A DNA stretch of 8,605 nt, taken from Deltaproteobacteria bacterium UBA796 (GTDB taxonomy: Bacteria; Myxococcota_A; UBA796). The notes beneath the pieces were generated by a model, which saw only the letters and a program-made list of their open reading frames with translations, did not search any database and was not told the DNA's origin. A program made the position numbers and the translations under genes. The stretch covers positions 1 to 8,605 of the forward strand of contig DBIS01000183.1 of assembly GCA_002296975.1 (NCBI GenBank). Direction: 5' to 3'. Below, piece by piece: positions 1 to 6,932 of this stretch. The stretch's first letter is position 1. Every line of letters starts with the position of its first letter.

Positions 1-1
1 G

Positions 2-511
2 GAAAACTCCAAAAACCCTGAGGCCTGGTGGGTCCGTTCACTTCTCCAAGAGTGGCGAGGAGACTTTTCACGCGCTCAACGCAGCTTGGCACACGCACAG
101 TGGCTCGACCCAATCGGATTCCCAATGCCTCCGGTGCTCACCGATGAAGACGTTCAGCGGCTGGTCCATTTGGCTACAGAAGACCTACATCCAGACCTCG
201 CTGCCCTCCTCAGCAATGTCCCCATCATCCTGGACGAAATCCCGTCAATAGAGGTTTTGATGGCCTATGACCCACCCGCCTCACCCATTGAACTGCTGGG
301 CTATTTTTCTGGTTCGACCTTTAAGAGTGAGGACACGCCAGGACCTTGGACTCAAATTCCATCATCAATCATTTTATACAGACGAAATTTGGCCCGAAGT
401 TCAAACGATCGGCCTCACCTCATCAAGCAGCTACAGCACACGCTATGTCACGAGCTTGAATATTTTCTAGGGCGCGAAGAAGATACTGTTTCAGGAACAG
501 AAGCCGAGTAA
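2..511 (+). CDS. TPR-zincin metallopeptidase-family protein, 5'-truncated, with degenerate HExxH
   Basis: The frame is open to the left edge, so this is the last 169 residues of a longer protein. A TTG at 86 could be taken as a start, but the residues before it belong to a tetratricopeptide repeat: the stretch at about residues 7-37 shows the TPR pattern AWW...RGDF..A......A..LDP. The rest resembles the small zincin domain (PF06262-like), with a region like NVPIILDEIPS, then LYRRNLAR before the active-site helix. The helix reads CHELEYFLGREED. The first zinc histidine (449-451) and the catalytic Glu (452-454) are present, but the second histidine of HExxH is Tyr (TAT, 461-463). Fusion of TPRs to this zincin is familiar to me from deltaproteobacteria. 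Without the second ligand, zinc binding is doubtful, so it may be a non-catalytic interaction protein. The substrate is unknown. It ends in TAA 48 bp before the tRNA gene. Confidence 0.75.
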   Translation, partial: ENSKNPEAWWVRSLLQEWRGDFSRAQRSLAHAQWLDPIGFPMPPVLTDEDVQRLVHLATEDLHPDLAALLSNVPIILDEIPSIEVLMAYDPPASPIELLGYFSGSTFKSEDTPGPWTQIPSSIILYRRNLARSSNDRPHLIKQLQHTLCHELEYFLGREEDTVSGTEAE

Positions 512-559
512 GCAACCCTCTTGGCGCAGGCATCGACCATGGATTACGAGCCAGCCGTT

Positions 560-632
560 GGGGAAGTAGCTCAGTTGGGAGAGCGCAGCGTTCGCATCGC
601 TGAGGTCGGGGGTTCGAACCCCCTCTTCTCCA
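560..632 (+). tRNA. tRNA-Ala (anticodon CGC)
   Basis: A complete 73-nt cloverleaf. The acceptor GGGGAAG (560-566) pairs with CTTCTCC (625-631) and includes the G3-U70 wobble that alanyl-tRNA synthetase recognises. The D stem is GCTC/GAGC (569-572 with 581-584). The anticodon stem is CAGCG/CGCTG (586-590 with 598-602), with loop TTCGCAT and anticodon CGC at 593-595, which reads codon GCG. The variable loop is AGGTC. The T arm is GGGGG-TTCGAAC-CCCCT. The discriminator is A at 632. The following bases are CCC, so CCA is not encoded and must be added after transcription. It stands alone with its own terminator just downstream. Confidence 0.97.
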
Positions 633-640
633 CCCAATCT

Positions 641-679
641 AAACAGCCTTCATCTTGTGATGGAGGCTGTTTTAATTTT
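641..679 (+). terminator. Intrinsic terminator of the tRNA-Ala gene
   Basis: A 14-bp fully paired stem (one T-G wobble) has left arm 641-654, a TTGT loop at 655-658 and right arm 659-672, followed by TTAATTTT. It begins 8 nt after the tRNA. Its downstream edge overlaps the TAA stop (672-674) of the opposing membrane-protein gene, so the same hairpin may also stop transcription from the right. The minus-strand tail after the stem (TTTAGATT) is less T-rich. Confidence 0.9.
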
Positions 680-2159
680 CGCCATTGACTCGTTCAAAGA
701 AAATCCAGCCGTACCCATCCTCTCGGCGGCGCTCCACCAGCTCCTCATCCCCAAACTTCCAGCCACCTCCATCAGCTAAAAATGGTGCAACTCTAGGTGC
801 TTGCGTCCAGTCCTCTCGAAACCAAAGCACCCACTGAATATCCTCGGCCTTGAGCCACTGAGCAAATTCTGCTTCGTTACGGCTAGGCACATCAAACCAG
901 CTCACCAAGTGCCCCATATTGGGGCGCCTGCGAATCCAGCATGCCGGAATATTGTCCAAGACCATTGGCGTCCCCTCTGGGATATTGACCTCGATCCACT
1001 GGGCAAGCTCTAACTGTGGCCGGTACCACGCCTCTGACCGTTGCCATTGCCGATGGGTCTCCTTGAGGTTGGACACCCCCCCCTGGCACAGGGTCAAAAC
1101 GAGCCATACGATGGCCCCAATCTTTAGGCCACGACGCCCCAGCCAATCACCAATCTGCCACACACCCAATCCAGCCAACGGCATGATGACCGGGATGATG
1201 GGGTAAAGCCACTTCCAGTACAAATTATGGCTCGGCTCGTGTTGCCCTACAAAACCAATCCCCGCCCATAAGCCCAGCATCAAGAAAGCCTGAATTCCTA
1301 CACTTCGAAGCAAACCATGCGCTTGACGTACAGCAAAAAGTAGGCCGACCAAAAGACCACACCACACGCCCAAGCCAATGCGCCAAGGCAACAGCCAGGC
1401 CACCAAAGTTCCAGACACCACCGCTCCGTTCGACCACCAAGCCCCTGGCACTTCGGCCTCTGCCCCAAGCCCAGTATCCAGGTTGACCTGCACAGAGTGA
1501 GACCAGAACTGCCAGGTGCCATGATCCACATGACAGTACAATGCCCACATGGCGACCGCCGCCACCAAAGGACCGAGCGCGAGGGACAAACGCTTTAGCT
1601 TCATCCCCACGCCAACAGCATGAATGGCCAAGACTGGAAATAAAACCAGGGCCGTATCGAAACGTACAAAAAAGGCGCCAGCCGCGCAGATACCGGCCCA
1701 AAGAATCTTCTCCCCGCTCAACGCGCCCAAAACCCCCATCAAGAAGGCCGCCGCCAAGGGCTCTCTAAGTGTGCTCGCAGAATACAGGGCAAACTCGGGC
1801 TGAAAAATTAGCAGGGCAGCCACAAGCCAAGCGACCCGATGCCCACCAATACGCATCGCGACAAATACCGACAATCCAAGAGCCGCTAATCCACCCACAA
1901 AGCTCACACTTCGTCCAGCAACGAGGGCATCACCAACCCAGGCATGTACCATGGCCGACATTGCGTAATATCCAGGCATGTGGTTCATGTCGTAATGACG
2001 AAAGCCACCATCCAACACGCCCTGAATCATCGCCAAATTACCGTAATCTGACTCTTCCCAACCGGCGTATCGCCCCATTAACCACAGGCGCCAACACGCC
2101 CCCAAAATGACCGCGACGGTCACGGGGAGGGCTCGGGGCTTGGTCAGTTGGCTCAACAC
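672..2159 (-). CDS. GT-C fold glycosyltransferase-like multi-pass membrane protein (GT39/ArnT-like)
   Basis: A 495-residue protein with about 12 hydrophobic segments, spread from about residue 11 to 361, then a soluble C-terminal domain (about 365-495). The layout fits GT-C enzymes that move sugars from polyprenyl-phosphate donors on the outer side of the cytoplasmic membrane. The first long loop (about 31-65) carries the acidic group EESDY (35-39), where this superfamily places its catalytic Asp/Glu, and then HMPGYY (60-65). Later come LREP (131-134) and VRFD (165-168). A YWKWLYPIIPVIMPLAG stretch (314-330) resembles the RY-llP-lP helix of PMT/ArnT-like proteins. Donor and acceptor cannot be told. 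The start is GTG at 2159 with no clear Shine-Dalgarno, so the true start is uncertain. It lies 37 bp after the PilZ gene and probably shares its transcript. An eight-G run lies in codons 359-362. Confidence 0.75.
   Translation of the reverse strand: MLSQLTKPRALPVTVAVILGACWRLWLMGRYAGWEESDYGNLAMIQGVLDGGFRHYDMNHMPGYYAMSAMVHAWVGDALVAGRSVSFVGGLAALGLSVFVAMRIGGHRVAWLVAALLIFQPEFALYSASTLREPLAAAFLMGVLGALSGEKILWAGICAAGAFFVRFDTALVLFPVLAIHAVGVGMKLKRLSLALGPLVAAVAMWALYCHVDHGTWQFWSHSVQVNLDTGLGAEAEVPGAWWSNGAVVSGTLVAWLLPWRIGLGVWCGLLVGLLFAVRQAHGLLRSVGIQAFLMLGLWAGIGFVGQHEPSHNLYWKWLYPIIPVIMPLAGLGVWQIGDWLGRRGLKIGAIVWLVLTLCQGGVSNLKETHRQWQRSEAWYRPQLELAQWIEVNIPEGTPMVLDNIPACWIRRRPNMGHLVSWFDVPSRNEAEFAQWLKAEDIQWVLWFREDWTQAPRVAPFLADGGGWKFGDEELVERRREDGYGWIFFERVNGEN
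1076..1083. repeat. Eight-base homopolymer (C8 on +, G8 in the gene)
   Basis: Eight consecutive C on the plus strand read as CAG-GGG-GGG-GTG (Gln-Gly-Gly-Val, residues 359-362) in the glycosyltransferase-like gene. It sits just after the last predicted membrane segment. A one-base slip would remove the soluble C-terminal domain. Confidence 0.8.
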
Positions 2160-2196
2160 GCAGTCAAGTGTCGCACAAGACGAAACCGTCTCGTTG

Positions 2197-2631
2197 TCAA
2201 TCGATGTCGTGAAACAGCGGTTCTTTCTCGAGGGTCACCAAGAGCATCTCGATGGTTCTCCGGGCGTTGTCGTCCAAATTATCGAACTGCACGCCACATC
2301 CGGTAGGATGGCCGTCCTCACCCGTACGGTGCCAACGTACAGTGCCCTTGATGGAGATGGGCTCAGAACCCTCAACGCCCACCGCGAGTTCCACAACTTC
2401 ACCCATGTCTGGGGGAGAAAGCGTTGAAACAAAAATTCCGCCTTCTGAAATATTCTCAGTGAAGCCCATAAAGAAGTTGGACTCACTCTTTAGGTTCACT
2501 TGCGCGTGGAGCACCATCCGCATTCCAACACGCCGCTCGGCTGCAAGACGTTCACGTTGGGCACGGGCTGCACGTTCGGCATCTGCCATTTCCACCCGCT
2601 CTTTCTCGGTGGCTTCGGTCCAATCACTCAT
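2197..2631 (-). CDS. PilZ domain protein, c-di-GMP binding type (TIGR02266-like)
   Basis: A 144-residue cytoplasmic protein. Residues 5-34 form a highly charged Glu/Arg-rich helix, probably coiled coil. The PilZ beta-barrel follows (about 33-137). Both ligand motifs are present: RRVGMR (33-38), giving RxxxR, and NISEGG (60-65), giving NxSxxG. These are the residues that bind cyclic di-GMP in this family. The pattern TENISEGGIFV...PDMGEVVEL...GTVRWHR...GCGVQF...RRTIE matches the short PilZ proteins abundant in Myxococcus. The ATG start is supported by GGAGGA six bases upstream. It is the first gene of a two-gene unit with the GT-C membrane protein, which suggests it controls that enzyme or the surface polymer it helps make; the link is inferred from position only. 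Confidence 0.88.
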   Translation of the reverse strand: MSDWTEATEKERVEMADAERAARAQRERLAAERRVGMRMVLHAQVNLKSESNFFMGFTENISEGGIFVSTLSPPDMGEVVELAVGVEGSEPISIKGTVRWHRTGEDGHPTGCGVQFDNLDDNARRTIEMLLVTLEKEPLFHDID

Positions 2632-2692
2632 GTTTAATCCTCCGTTGACTTGCTAATAATGCTTATCGGCAAAGCTTGCCCCCCGCGATACC
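2632..2692. promoter_or_regulatory. Divergent intergenic region with a small inverted repeat
   Basis: This 61-bp gap separates the divergent PilZ and hydrolase genes and must carry the start signals of both unless transcription reads in. On the plus strand AATAAT (2655-2660) is a fair -10 box, preceded by TG at 2651-2652, but no convincing -35 is seen. GGCAAAGCTTGCC (2668-2680) is an inverted repeat with 5-bp arms and a 3-base centre that could be an operator. For the minus strand I see no clear promoter. Confidence 0.3.
2638..2643 (-). promoter_or_regulatory. Ribosome binding site of the PilZ gene
   Basis: GGAGGA on the minus strand lies six bases before the ATG at 2631, a near-ideal Shine-Dalgarno that fixes this start. 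Confidence 0.85.
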
Positions 2693-3658
2693 ATGTGGGG
2701 CATGACCGACAAGAGCCACGATAGCACCAGCGCCACTGAAGGGTCCGAACAAGATATCCAAATCGTCAGTGGACACGCCATCGCATCAGACGGCGTCGAG
2801 CTTTATTGGCGCGCAATTGGCTCTGGACCGTGGATTACCTGCTGCAATGGCGTGGGCGTCAGCACCTTTTTTTGGAAATATATCGCCAGCCAATTTTCTG
2901 ACAGATACACGGTGATCCTTTGGGACTACCGCGGGCATGGGCGCAGCCAACGTAAACTCGACCCCCACTCAGCAGACATGAGCATCGAGCGTCACGCCGA
3001 CGACCTCAGTACCGTACTCAATGCGGTCGCCATCGCACAAGGCTTGGCCGCTCCCCGACCGGCGGTTCTTCTGGGTCATTCCATGGGTTGCCAGGTGGCC
3101 TTAGAAGCCCGCCGACGCTCCCCAGAACTTGTCCACGGCCTGGTCCTCATGCTCGGCACTGCCGGAAAAACCCTTTCAACCTTTTTTGATTGGCCGCATT
3201 CGCCCAAGATATTCCGTGCAGCCCACATTGCACTTTTTCGCGCCGGGCCAAAAGGGAACGACATCGTCCGGCCACTGCTGGAGTCACCCCTGGCATTTAA
3301 GATAGCGACAAAGTTTTCACTGGTGGACCCGTTTTACACCCTGGCCGAAGACTTCTTGCCCTATCTCGAGCACCTGGCCACCCTGGACATGCGACTGTTC
3401 ATCGAAAATGTATGCAAGACGAATGAACATGACGCATGGGACACCCTCCCAGGCTTGGACCGCCCCTTGTTGGTGGTTGCCGGCGAAAATGACAAGTTCA
3501 CACCCATGTGGTGTTCTGAGAAAATGGTGTCAGACACCCCTGGCGCCGAGCTGATGGTTTTGGCCGATGCCAGTCATGCCGCCTTGATCGAGCAGCCAGA
3601 AACCATCAATCATCGCCTAGAGCGGTTCTTTCGGGAACGGACAGGGCTTAGCTGGTAG
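2693..3658 (+). CDS. Alpha/beta hydrolase fold protein
   Basis: A 321-residue cytoplasmic protein with no signal peptide. The catalytic triad is visible: Ser130 in the nucleophile elbow GHSMG (128-132), Asp267 in GENDKFTP, and His295 in DASHAALIEQP. The strand leading to the oxyanion hole reads CCNGVGVSTFFW (50-61), where many relatives have HG. The WDYRGHGRS motif (77-85) is typical of the epoxide-hydrolase/esterase group. A cap of about 80 residues (160-240) lies between strands 6 and 7. The substrate cannot be predicted. Two starts are possible, ATG 2693 and ATG 2702; neither has a well-spaced Shine-Dalgarno, and the first 24 residues are low-conservation Ser/Thr/Glu-rich sequence. Its stop lies inside the 3' end of the convergent SRPBCC gene, and no separate terminator is visible. 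Confidence 0.88.
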   Translation: MWGMTDKSHDSTSATEGSEQDIQIVSGHAIASDGVELYWRAIGSGPWITCCNGVGVSTFFWKYIASQFSDRYTVILWDYRGHGRSQRKLDPHSADMSIERHADDLSTVLNAVAIAQGLAAPRPAVLLGHSMGCQVALEARRRSPELVHGLVLMLGTAGKTLSTFFDWPHSPKIFRAAHIALFRAGPKGNDIVRPLLESPLAFKIATKFSLVDPFYTLAEDFLPYLEHLATLDMRLFIENVCKTNEHDAWDTLPGLDRPLLVVAGENDKFTPMWCSEKMVSDTPGAELMVLADASHAALIEQPETINHRLERFFRERTGLSW

Positions 3659-4085
3659 GGCTTCGGCGCTCCGACTCGGCTTTGAAGCGTCCGACGGTGT
3701 CTGGCAAAGACCGCCCTATTGCATTTCGCATGATCGAACTTGGGACGAAAATTCCCACCTGCAGGTCGATAAAATAGTTCACGTGAGTCCGGGTACCGTC
3801 GGCCAAAGAGGACAAATCCCAGCCACCGCTGTTCACTTTGAATGCACCCTCCAGTAAGTGCCACCGAATCTTCAACGGCCCGCTCTGCTTAAGCCGCAAC
3901 ACATAACGGAGGCGCTTAACGATGCGCACAGTAAACCGAACATCCCACTCGTCTTCACCAGAGCGGACAATCTCACACGCCTCAATCTCCGGTAAAAAGC
4001 GCGTGTAGCTGTCAAAGTCGGTAATCACCGACATCACCACATCTGGGCTTGCATCAATTTCAGCTTGATATCGAGCAGATGGCAC
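3648..4085 (-). CDS. SRPBCC / START-like (polyketide cyclase/Coq10 type) lipid-binding fold protein
   Basis: A 145-residue protein matching the small START-like fold. It opens with a beta strand and helix ARYQAEIDASPDVVMSVITD, then DFDSYTRFLPEIEACEIV, which follows the family pattern tDfe-Y--flP-v---ev. The middle shows PLKIRWHLLEGAFKVNSGGW (75-94) and the strand DGTRTHVNYFIDLQV, then a long C-terminal helix (about 117-140). Such proteins bind a hydrophobic ligand in a central cavity; relatives include Coq10 and RatA. The ligand here is unknown. The GTG start is supported by GGAGG four bases upstream. It is the last gene of the greA, recG-like, SRPBCC series, 38 bp after the recG-like stop. 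Its last codons overlap the convergent hydrolase gene by 11 bp. Confidence 0.82.
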   Translation of the reverse strand: MPSARYQAEIDASPDVVMSVITDFDSYTRFLPEIEACEIVRSGEDEWDVRFTVRIVKRLRYVLRLKQSGPLKIRWHLLEGAFKVNSGGWDLSSLADGTRTHVNYFIDLQVGIFVPSSIMRNAIGRSLPDTVGRFKAESERRSPTS

Positions 4086-4089
4086 ACAG

Positions 4090-4094
4090 CCTCC
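4090..4094 (-). promoter_or_regulatory. Ribosome binding site of the SRPBCC gene
   Basis: GGAGG on the minus strand lies four bases before the GTG at 4085. The frame is open further upstream, so this site is what decides the start. Confidence 0.7.
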
Positions 4095-4123
4095 AGTTTG
4101 TGGCCGATGACCGACCTCGACGC

Positions 4124-6922
4124 TTAGCGGCGGCGACGACGACGACGCCCTTTTCCTTTGGACTTATTGCCATCTCGCGATCCGCCACTTTGGCCTTCAG
4201 CTTTACCGACTGGGAAATCATATTGGAGCCAATCCCCCCATCGCGACACCACCGCAGCGACAATCTCACGGCTCCGGCGCATGCCCGGGTCCATCTTTAC
4301 GAGTCGGAAAGCCTCATCCCGTGCGCTGAGCAATTGCTCATGGTCCAAAACAGGGTCTGCCCACCTAAACACAGGTGGCATCTCAGCACCCTCACCCAAC
4401 AATGCATCCCAGCCGCGCTCTTTTAGATCCATTTCTGCGATCTTGAAGCCGTCGTGCTCATCACACAACTGCTTCAGCCGGTCCATGGCATCATCACCTG
4501 GCTCCTCGGCCATCACCATCAAGCATTGGCCAGGTTCAAGACCATGGCCGACGTGACCGCGCAAGCGATGCAAACGGGCCAACTCATGATGGTCTGCATG
4601 CTCGGCCACAACCACAGTGGCATTCGGAACAACAGGGGCTTCCTCGATATAGGTGGTCGCCACCAACACATCCAAGCGCCGATGTTGGAAATCCTCGAAT
4701 ACACGCAATCGGTCATCTCTGCTCATCGCTGAGCAATAAACGCCAATCCGTGCACCATCGAGGGCCTCTGATTGCAAGGCACTTGCATATCGAAGCGCAT
4801 CGTCTGGCCCTAGCAAGTCGCCGTCTTTACCGACCGGAAAGACCACATAGGCCTGCCGCCCTTCATCGATGGCCTCCCGTACCGCAGCATAAGCCTCCAA
4901 GCGATCGGCTTGGTGGAAGACCCTGGACTCGGCCTCTGCATCTTCATCGTTGGGCAGCATCGACATGCGATACTCACCGAAGACAGTCAGCGTCAGCGAG
5001 GTCGGAATCGGGGTTTCGGTGATCACCAAAAGGTCTGGAGATGCGCCGCTCTTTACGAGGGCCGATGGATCGACCGTCCCGTATTCATTGCGCTCCTCGA
5101 CGATAACCAAGCCGAGCTTGCTCCACTTCGGCGGATTTGCAAGCAGGGCTTTGGTGCCAAATACAATCTGACATTCTCCCCTGGATATGGCATCCACTTG
5201 GCCCCGGGTGGGCTTGTTTGGAATAAATGCGGGCATCATCCCAACACTGCGAAAAATGGCCTCGGAAAACAAAAACCGCCGTTCGGCCGACTCTGCATCT
5301 GGAAGCACATACAAGACTTGCGCCTTATTTTGCATCACAATTGCAGCGGTGAGCAGGGCGATTGTGGACTTGTTGGTCCCAACCTCACCCTGCAACAAAC
5401 GGACCATCGCATGCCCGCTCTTGAGGTCGCGCCGGATCTCGGAAAACGCCAATTCCTGGGCGTCATTGAGCTTCAGATGATGCTGCGAAGCCAGCTCGCC
5501 GACTGCAGCGTGCAAAATCTTATGGGCGATGCCGCGATCTGGGTTGCGACTCTTGGCGCGCCAACCAATTCCAGCCTGAAGCAATAACAGCTCCTCAAAA
5601 GCCAAACGGCTTCTGCCTCGCCCAGCCTGATTCGCTGGAAAATGGGCATCACGCAGAGCAATATCCCGCCCGATAAGCCTGTGATATTCGACCAAGCGCC
5701 GAGGAAGCGGCTCTCGAAGCTGGCCCATAATACTGGCCAGCGCAGCACCTGCGAAAGCCCGAAGCACTGTATCGTCGACGCCTTCAACACCGTACACGGG
5801 CAACAAACCGCTGCCTCGCCCATCGACGCCTACCGTCTCGGCCTGAAACATCGCGAAGCCATCTTCGCTCTCTTCCGGCACGCCGATAAAGGCCAACTCC
5901 ATCTCAGTGAACCAACCGTCCCATCCACGGGGCGCCTCACCCAGCCAAGCAAACCGAATCACGCCCGCGTGGCGAACATCGAGGGTCAATTCATAACGAA
6001 TGCCATCCGCGCTCAACCGAACGAATCGAGACTGTAAGCGGCCCCGAACCATCACAGGCTCCTCTGGGCTACCCAGCTGCTGTTCAGACACATCCGTCTC
6101 ATCTTCACCACCGGGCTCAGCGAATCCAGCGAGTGGCACACGGATGTGGTCTTTGGGCTGTCGAATCAAGAAATCTGAGATGGTGTCAATACCCACCGTG
6201 TTCAATATCTTGATCGTCTCCTCATCGAGTAAACCAAGCGCAGCAATCTGGCGCCCTGTACCCTCGGGGTGGTTCCATTCCAAGCGCCTTGGCGACCGCT
6301 CACCGGATGAACGGGGCGAATACTTCGGAAGGTTGAGCCACGCGTATGGGTCTTCTTCTTTTTCGACGGCAACGCTGACTTGATCGTCACTGACCGCATC
6401 GACGGTCTTTTCGTCTGCATTTTCCTGTTTTTGTTCAGGACTGACTGGCTCAGCACCAGCTACAGATACCGGCGTGTTGGGAGCGGCACCCGTAGATGCC
6501 TCGTCTGCCTGAACAGCTGGGGGCTCTTCTGAGCGCTCCCGCCGTGGCCGACGGTCCCTGCGTGATGGCTTAGAGAGCCTTGATTTGGAGACCAAGTCGT
6601 GACGGCGTGCGCCCAACTCACCCAGCTTGACAATAGGGTCAAGAATCGCCCGGGCCTTGCCGATGATTTGCCCACGAGCGTCAACGCCCGCCGCATCAAA
6701 ATCGGCCATAAGCACAGCCAGTTCCGCTACCGCCTCAACCACACCCACATCAAGATCGATCCCTTGGCCGATCTTATGTAAAAGCCGTAAAACTGTGGCC
6801 CCTGTGTACTTGGACTTTTGGAGGCGTTCAGCGTCGAGACTCACCCACTCTAGGGTCCTTCGCACGGAGGCCAAGTTAGACCAAGCATCAACATTCAGCG
6901 TAGATTGTTCGTTGTTTGACAT
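4124..6922 (-). CDS. recG-like: RecG-like protein with degenerate helicase motifs (probable pseudo-helicase)
   Basis: 932 residues with RecG architecture throughout. Order: N-terminal helical extension (about 11-105); a disordered linker, basic at 106-130 and acidic at 131-190; the wedge entry GIDTISDFL (244-252); an OB-fold wedge (about 285-375); LLPVYGVEG (373-381); RSRLAFEELLLLQ (437-449); then helicase domains 1 (about 465-655) and 2 (about 665-830) and the TRG region (DGFKIAEMDLKERG, 824-837). The catalytic motifs differ from the RecG consensus: GEVGTNKS (512-519) for GDVGSGKT; LPDAESAERR for the PTEILAxQH motif Ia; EERN (609-612) for DEQH; TETPIPTS (635-642) for TATPIPRT; TTYIEEAPVVPNA (756-768) for TTVIEVGVDVPNA; RLHRLRGHVGHG (783-794) for QLHQLRGRVGRG; and WDALLGEGAEM after the TRG Arg-Gly. 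ATP hydrolysis is therefore unlikely, while DNA binding may remain. The C-terminus ends in seven arginines. Its Shine-Dalgarno overlaps the greA stop. Confidence 0.9.
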   Translation of the reverse strand: MSNNEQSTLNVDAWSNLASVRRTLEWVSLDAERLQKSKYTGATVLRLLHKIGQGIDLDVGVVEAVAELAVLMADFDAAGVDARGQIIGKARAILDPIVKLGELGARRHDLVSKSRLSKPSRRDRRPRRERSEEPPAVQADEASTGAAPNTPVSVAGAEPVSPEQKQENADEKTVDAVSDDQVSVAVEKEEDPYAWLNLPKYSPRSSGERSPRRLEWNHPEGTGRQIAALGLLDEETIKILNTVGIDTISDFLIRQPKDHIRVPLAGFAEPGGEDETDVSEQQLGSPEEPVMVRGRLQSRFVRLSADGIRYELTLDVRHAGVIRFAWLGEAPRGWDGWFTEMELAFIGVPEESEDGFAMFQAETVGVDGRGSGLLPVYGVEGVDDTVLRAFAGAALASIMGQLREPLPRRLVEYHRLIGRDIALRDAHFPANQAGRGRSRLAFEELLLLQAGIGWRAKSRNPDRGIAHKILHAAVGELASQHHLKLNDAQELAFSEIRRDLKSGHAMVRLLQGEVGTNKSTIALLTAAIVMQNKAQVLYVLPDAESAERRFLFSEAIFRSVGMMPAFIPNKPTRGQVDAISRGECQIVFGTKALLANPPKWSKLGLVIVEERNEYGTVDPSALVKSGASPDLLVITETPIPTSLTLTVFGEYRMSMLPNDEDAEAESRVFHQADRLEAYAAVREAIDEGRQAYVVFPVGKDGDLLGPDDALRYASALQSEALDGARIGVYCSAMSRDDRLRVFEDFQHRRLDVLVATTYIEEAPVVPNATVVVAEHADHHELARLHRLRGHVGHGLEPGQCLMVMAEEPGDDAMDRLKQLCDEHDGFKIAEMDLKERGWDALLGEGAEMPPVFRWADPVLDHEQLLSARDEAFRLVKMDPGMRRSREIVAAVVSRWGDWLQYDFPVGKAEGQSGGSRDGNKSKGKGRRRRRRR
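4127..4147 (-). repeat. CGT/CGC triplet run encoding a seven-arginine C-terminus
   Basis: Four CGT then three CGC codons directly precede the TAA of the recG-like gene. The run could change length in frame by slippage. The basic tail is likely to contact nucleic acid. Confidence 0.85.
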
Positions 6923-6926
6923 GTGA

Positions 6927-6932
6927 TCCCCT
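6927..6932 (-). promoter_or_regulatory. Ribosome binding site of recG-like, overlapping the greA stop codon
   Basis: AGGGGA on the minus strand lies four bases before the ATG at 6922. Its first two bases are the last two of the greA TAG stop (6931-6933). Ribosomes finishing greA would be placed over this site, so the two proteins are probably translated in a coupled way. Confidence 0.7.

Noticed and set aside
86..88. TTG as the start of the zincin protein
   Set aside because: The upstream in-frame residues form a good TPR repeat, so the protein begins before the window.
521..549. Possible tRNA promoter: TTGGCG at 521-526 with a weak -10 near 542-549
   Set aside because: The -35 is passable, but no -10 match exceeds three of six at an acceptable spacing.
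1225..1701. Second minus-strand frame inside the glycosyltransferase-like gene
   Set aside because: The other frame gives continuous membrane segments and GT-C features; this one has no consistent pattern.
2177..2192. Small hairpin (AGACG-AAAC-CGTCT) between the PilZ and glycosyltransferase-like genes
   Set aside because: Only a five-base stem with no T-run, too weak to call a terminator.
4910..5587. Long plus-strand open frame (225 codons) opposite the recG-like gene
   Set aside because: The translation shows no family pattern and the minus-strand RecG homology covers the whole stretch. High-G+C codon use commonly creates such antisense frames.
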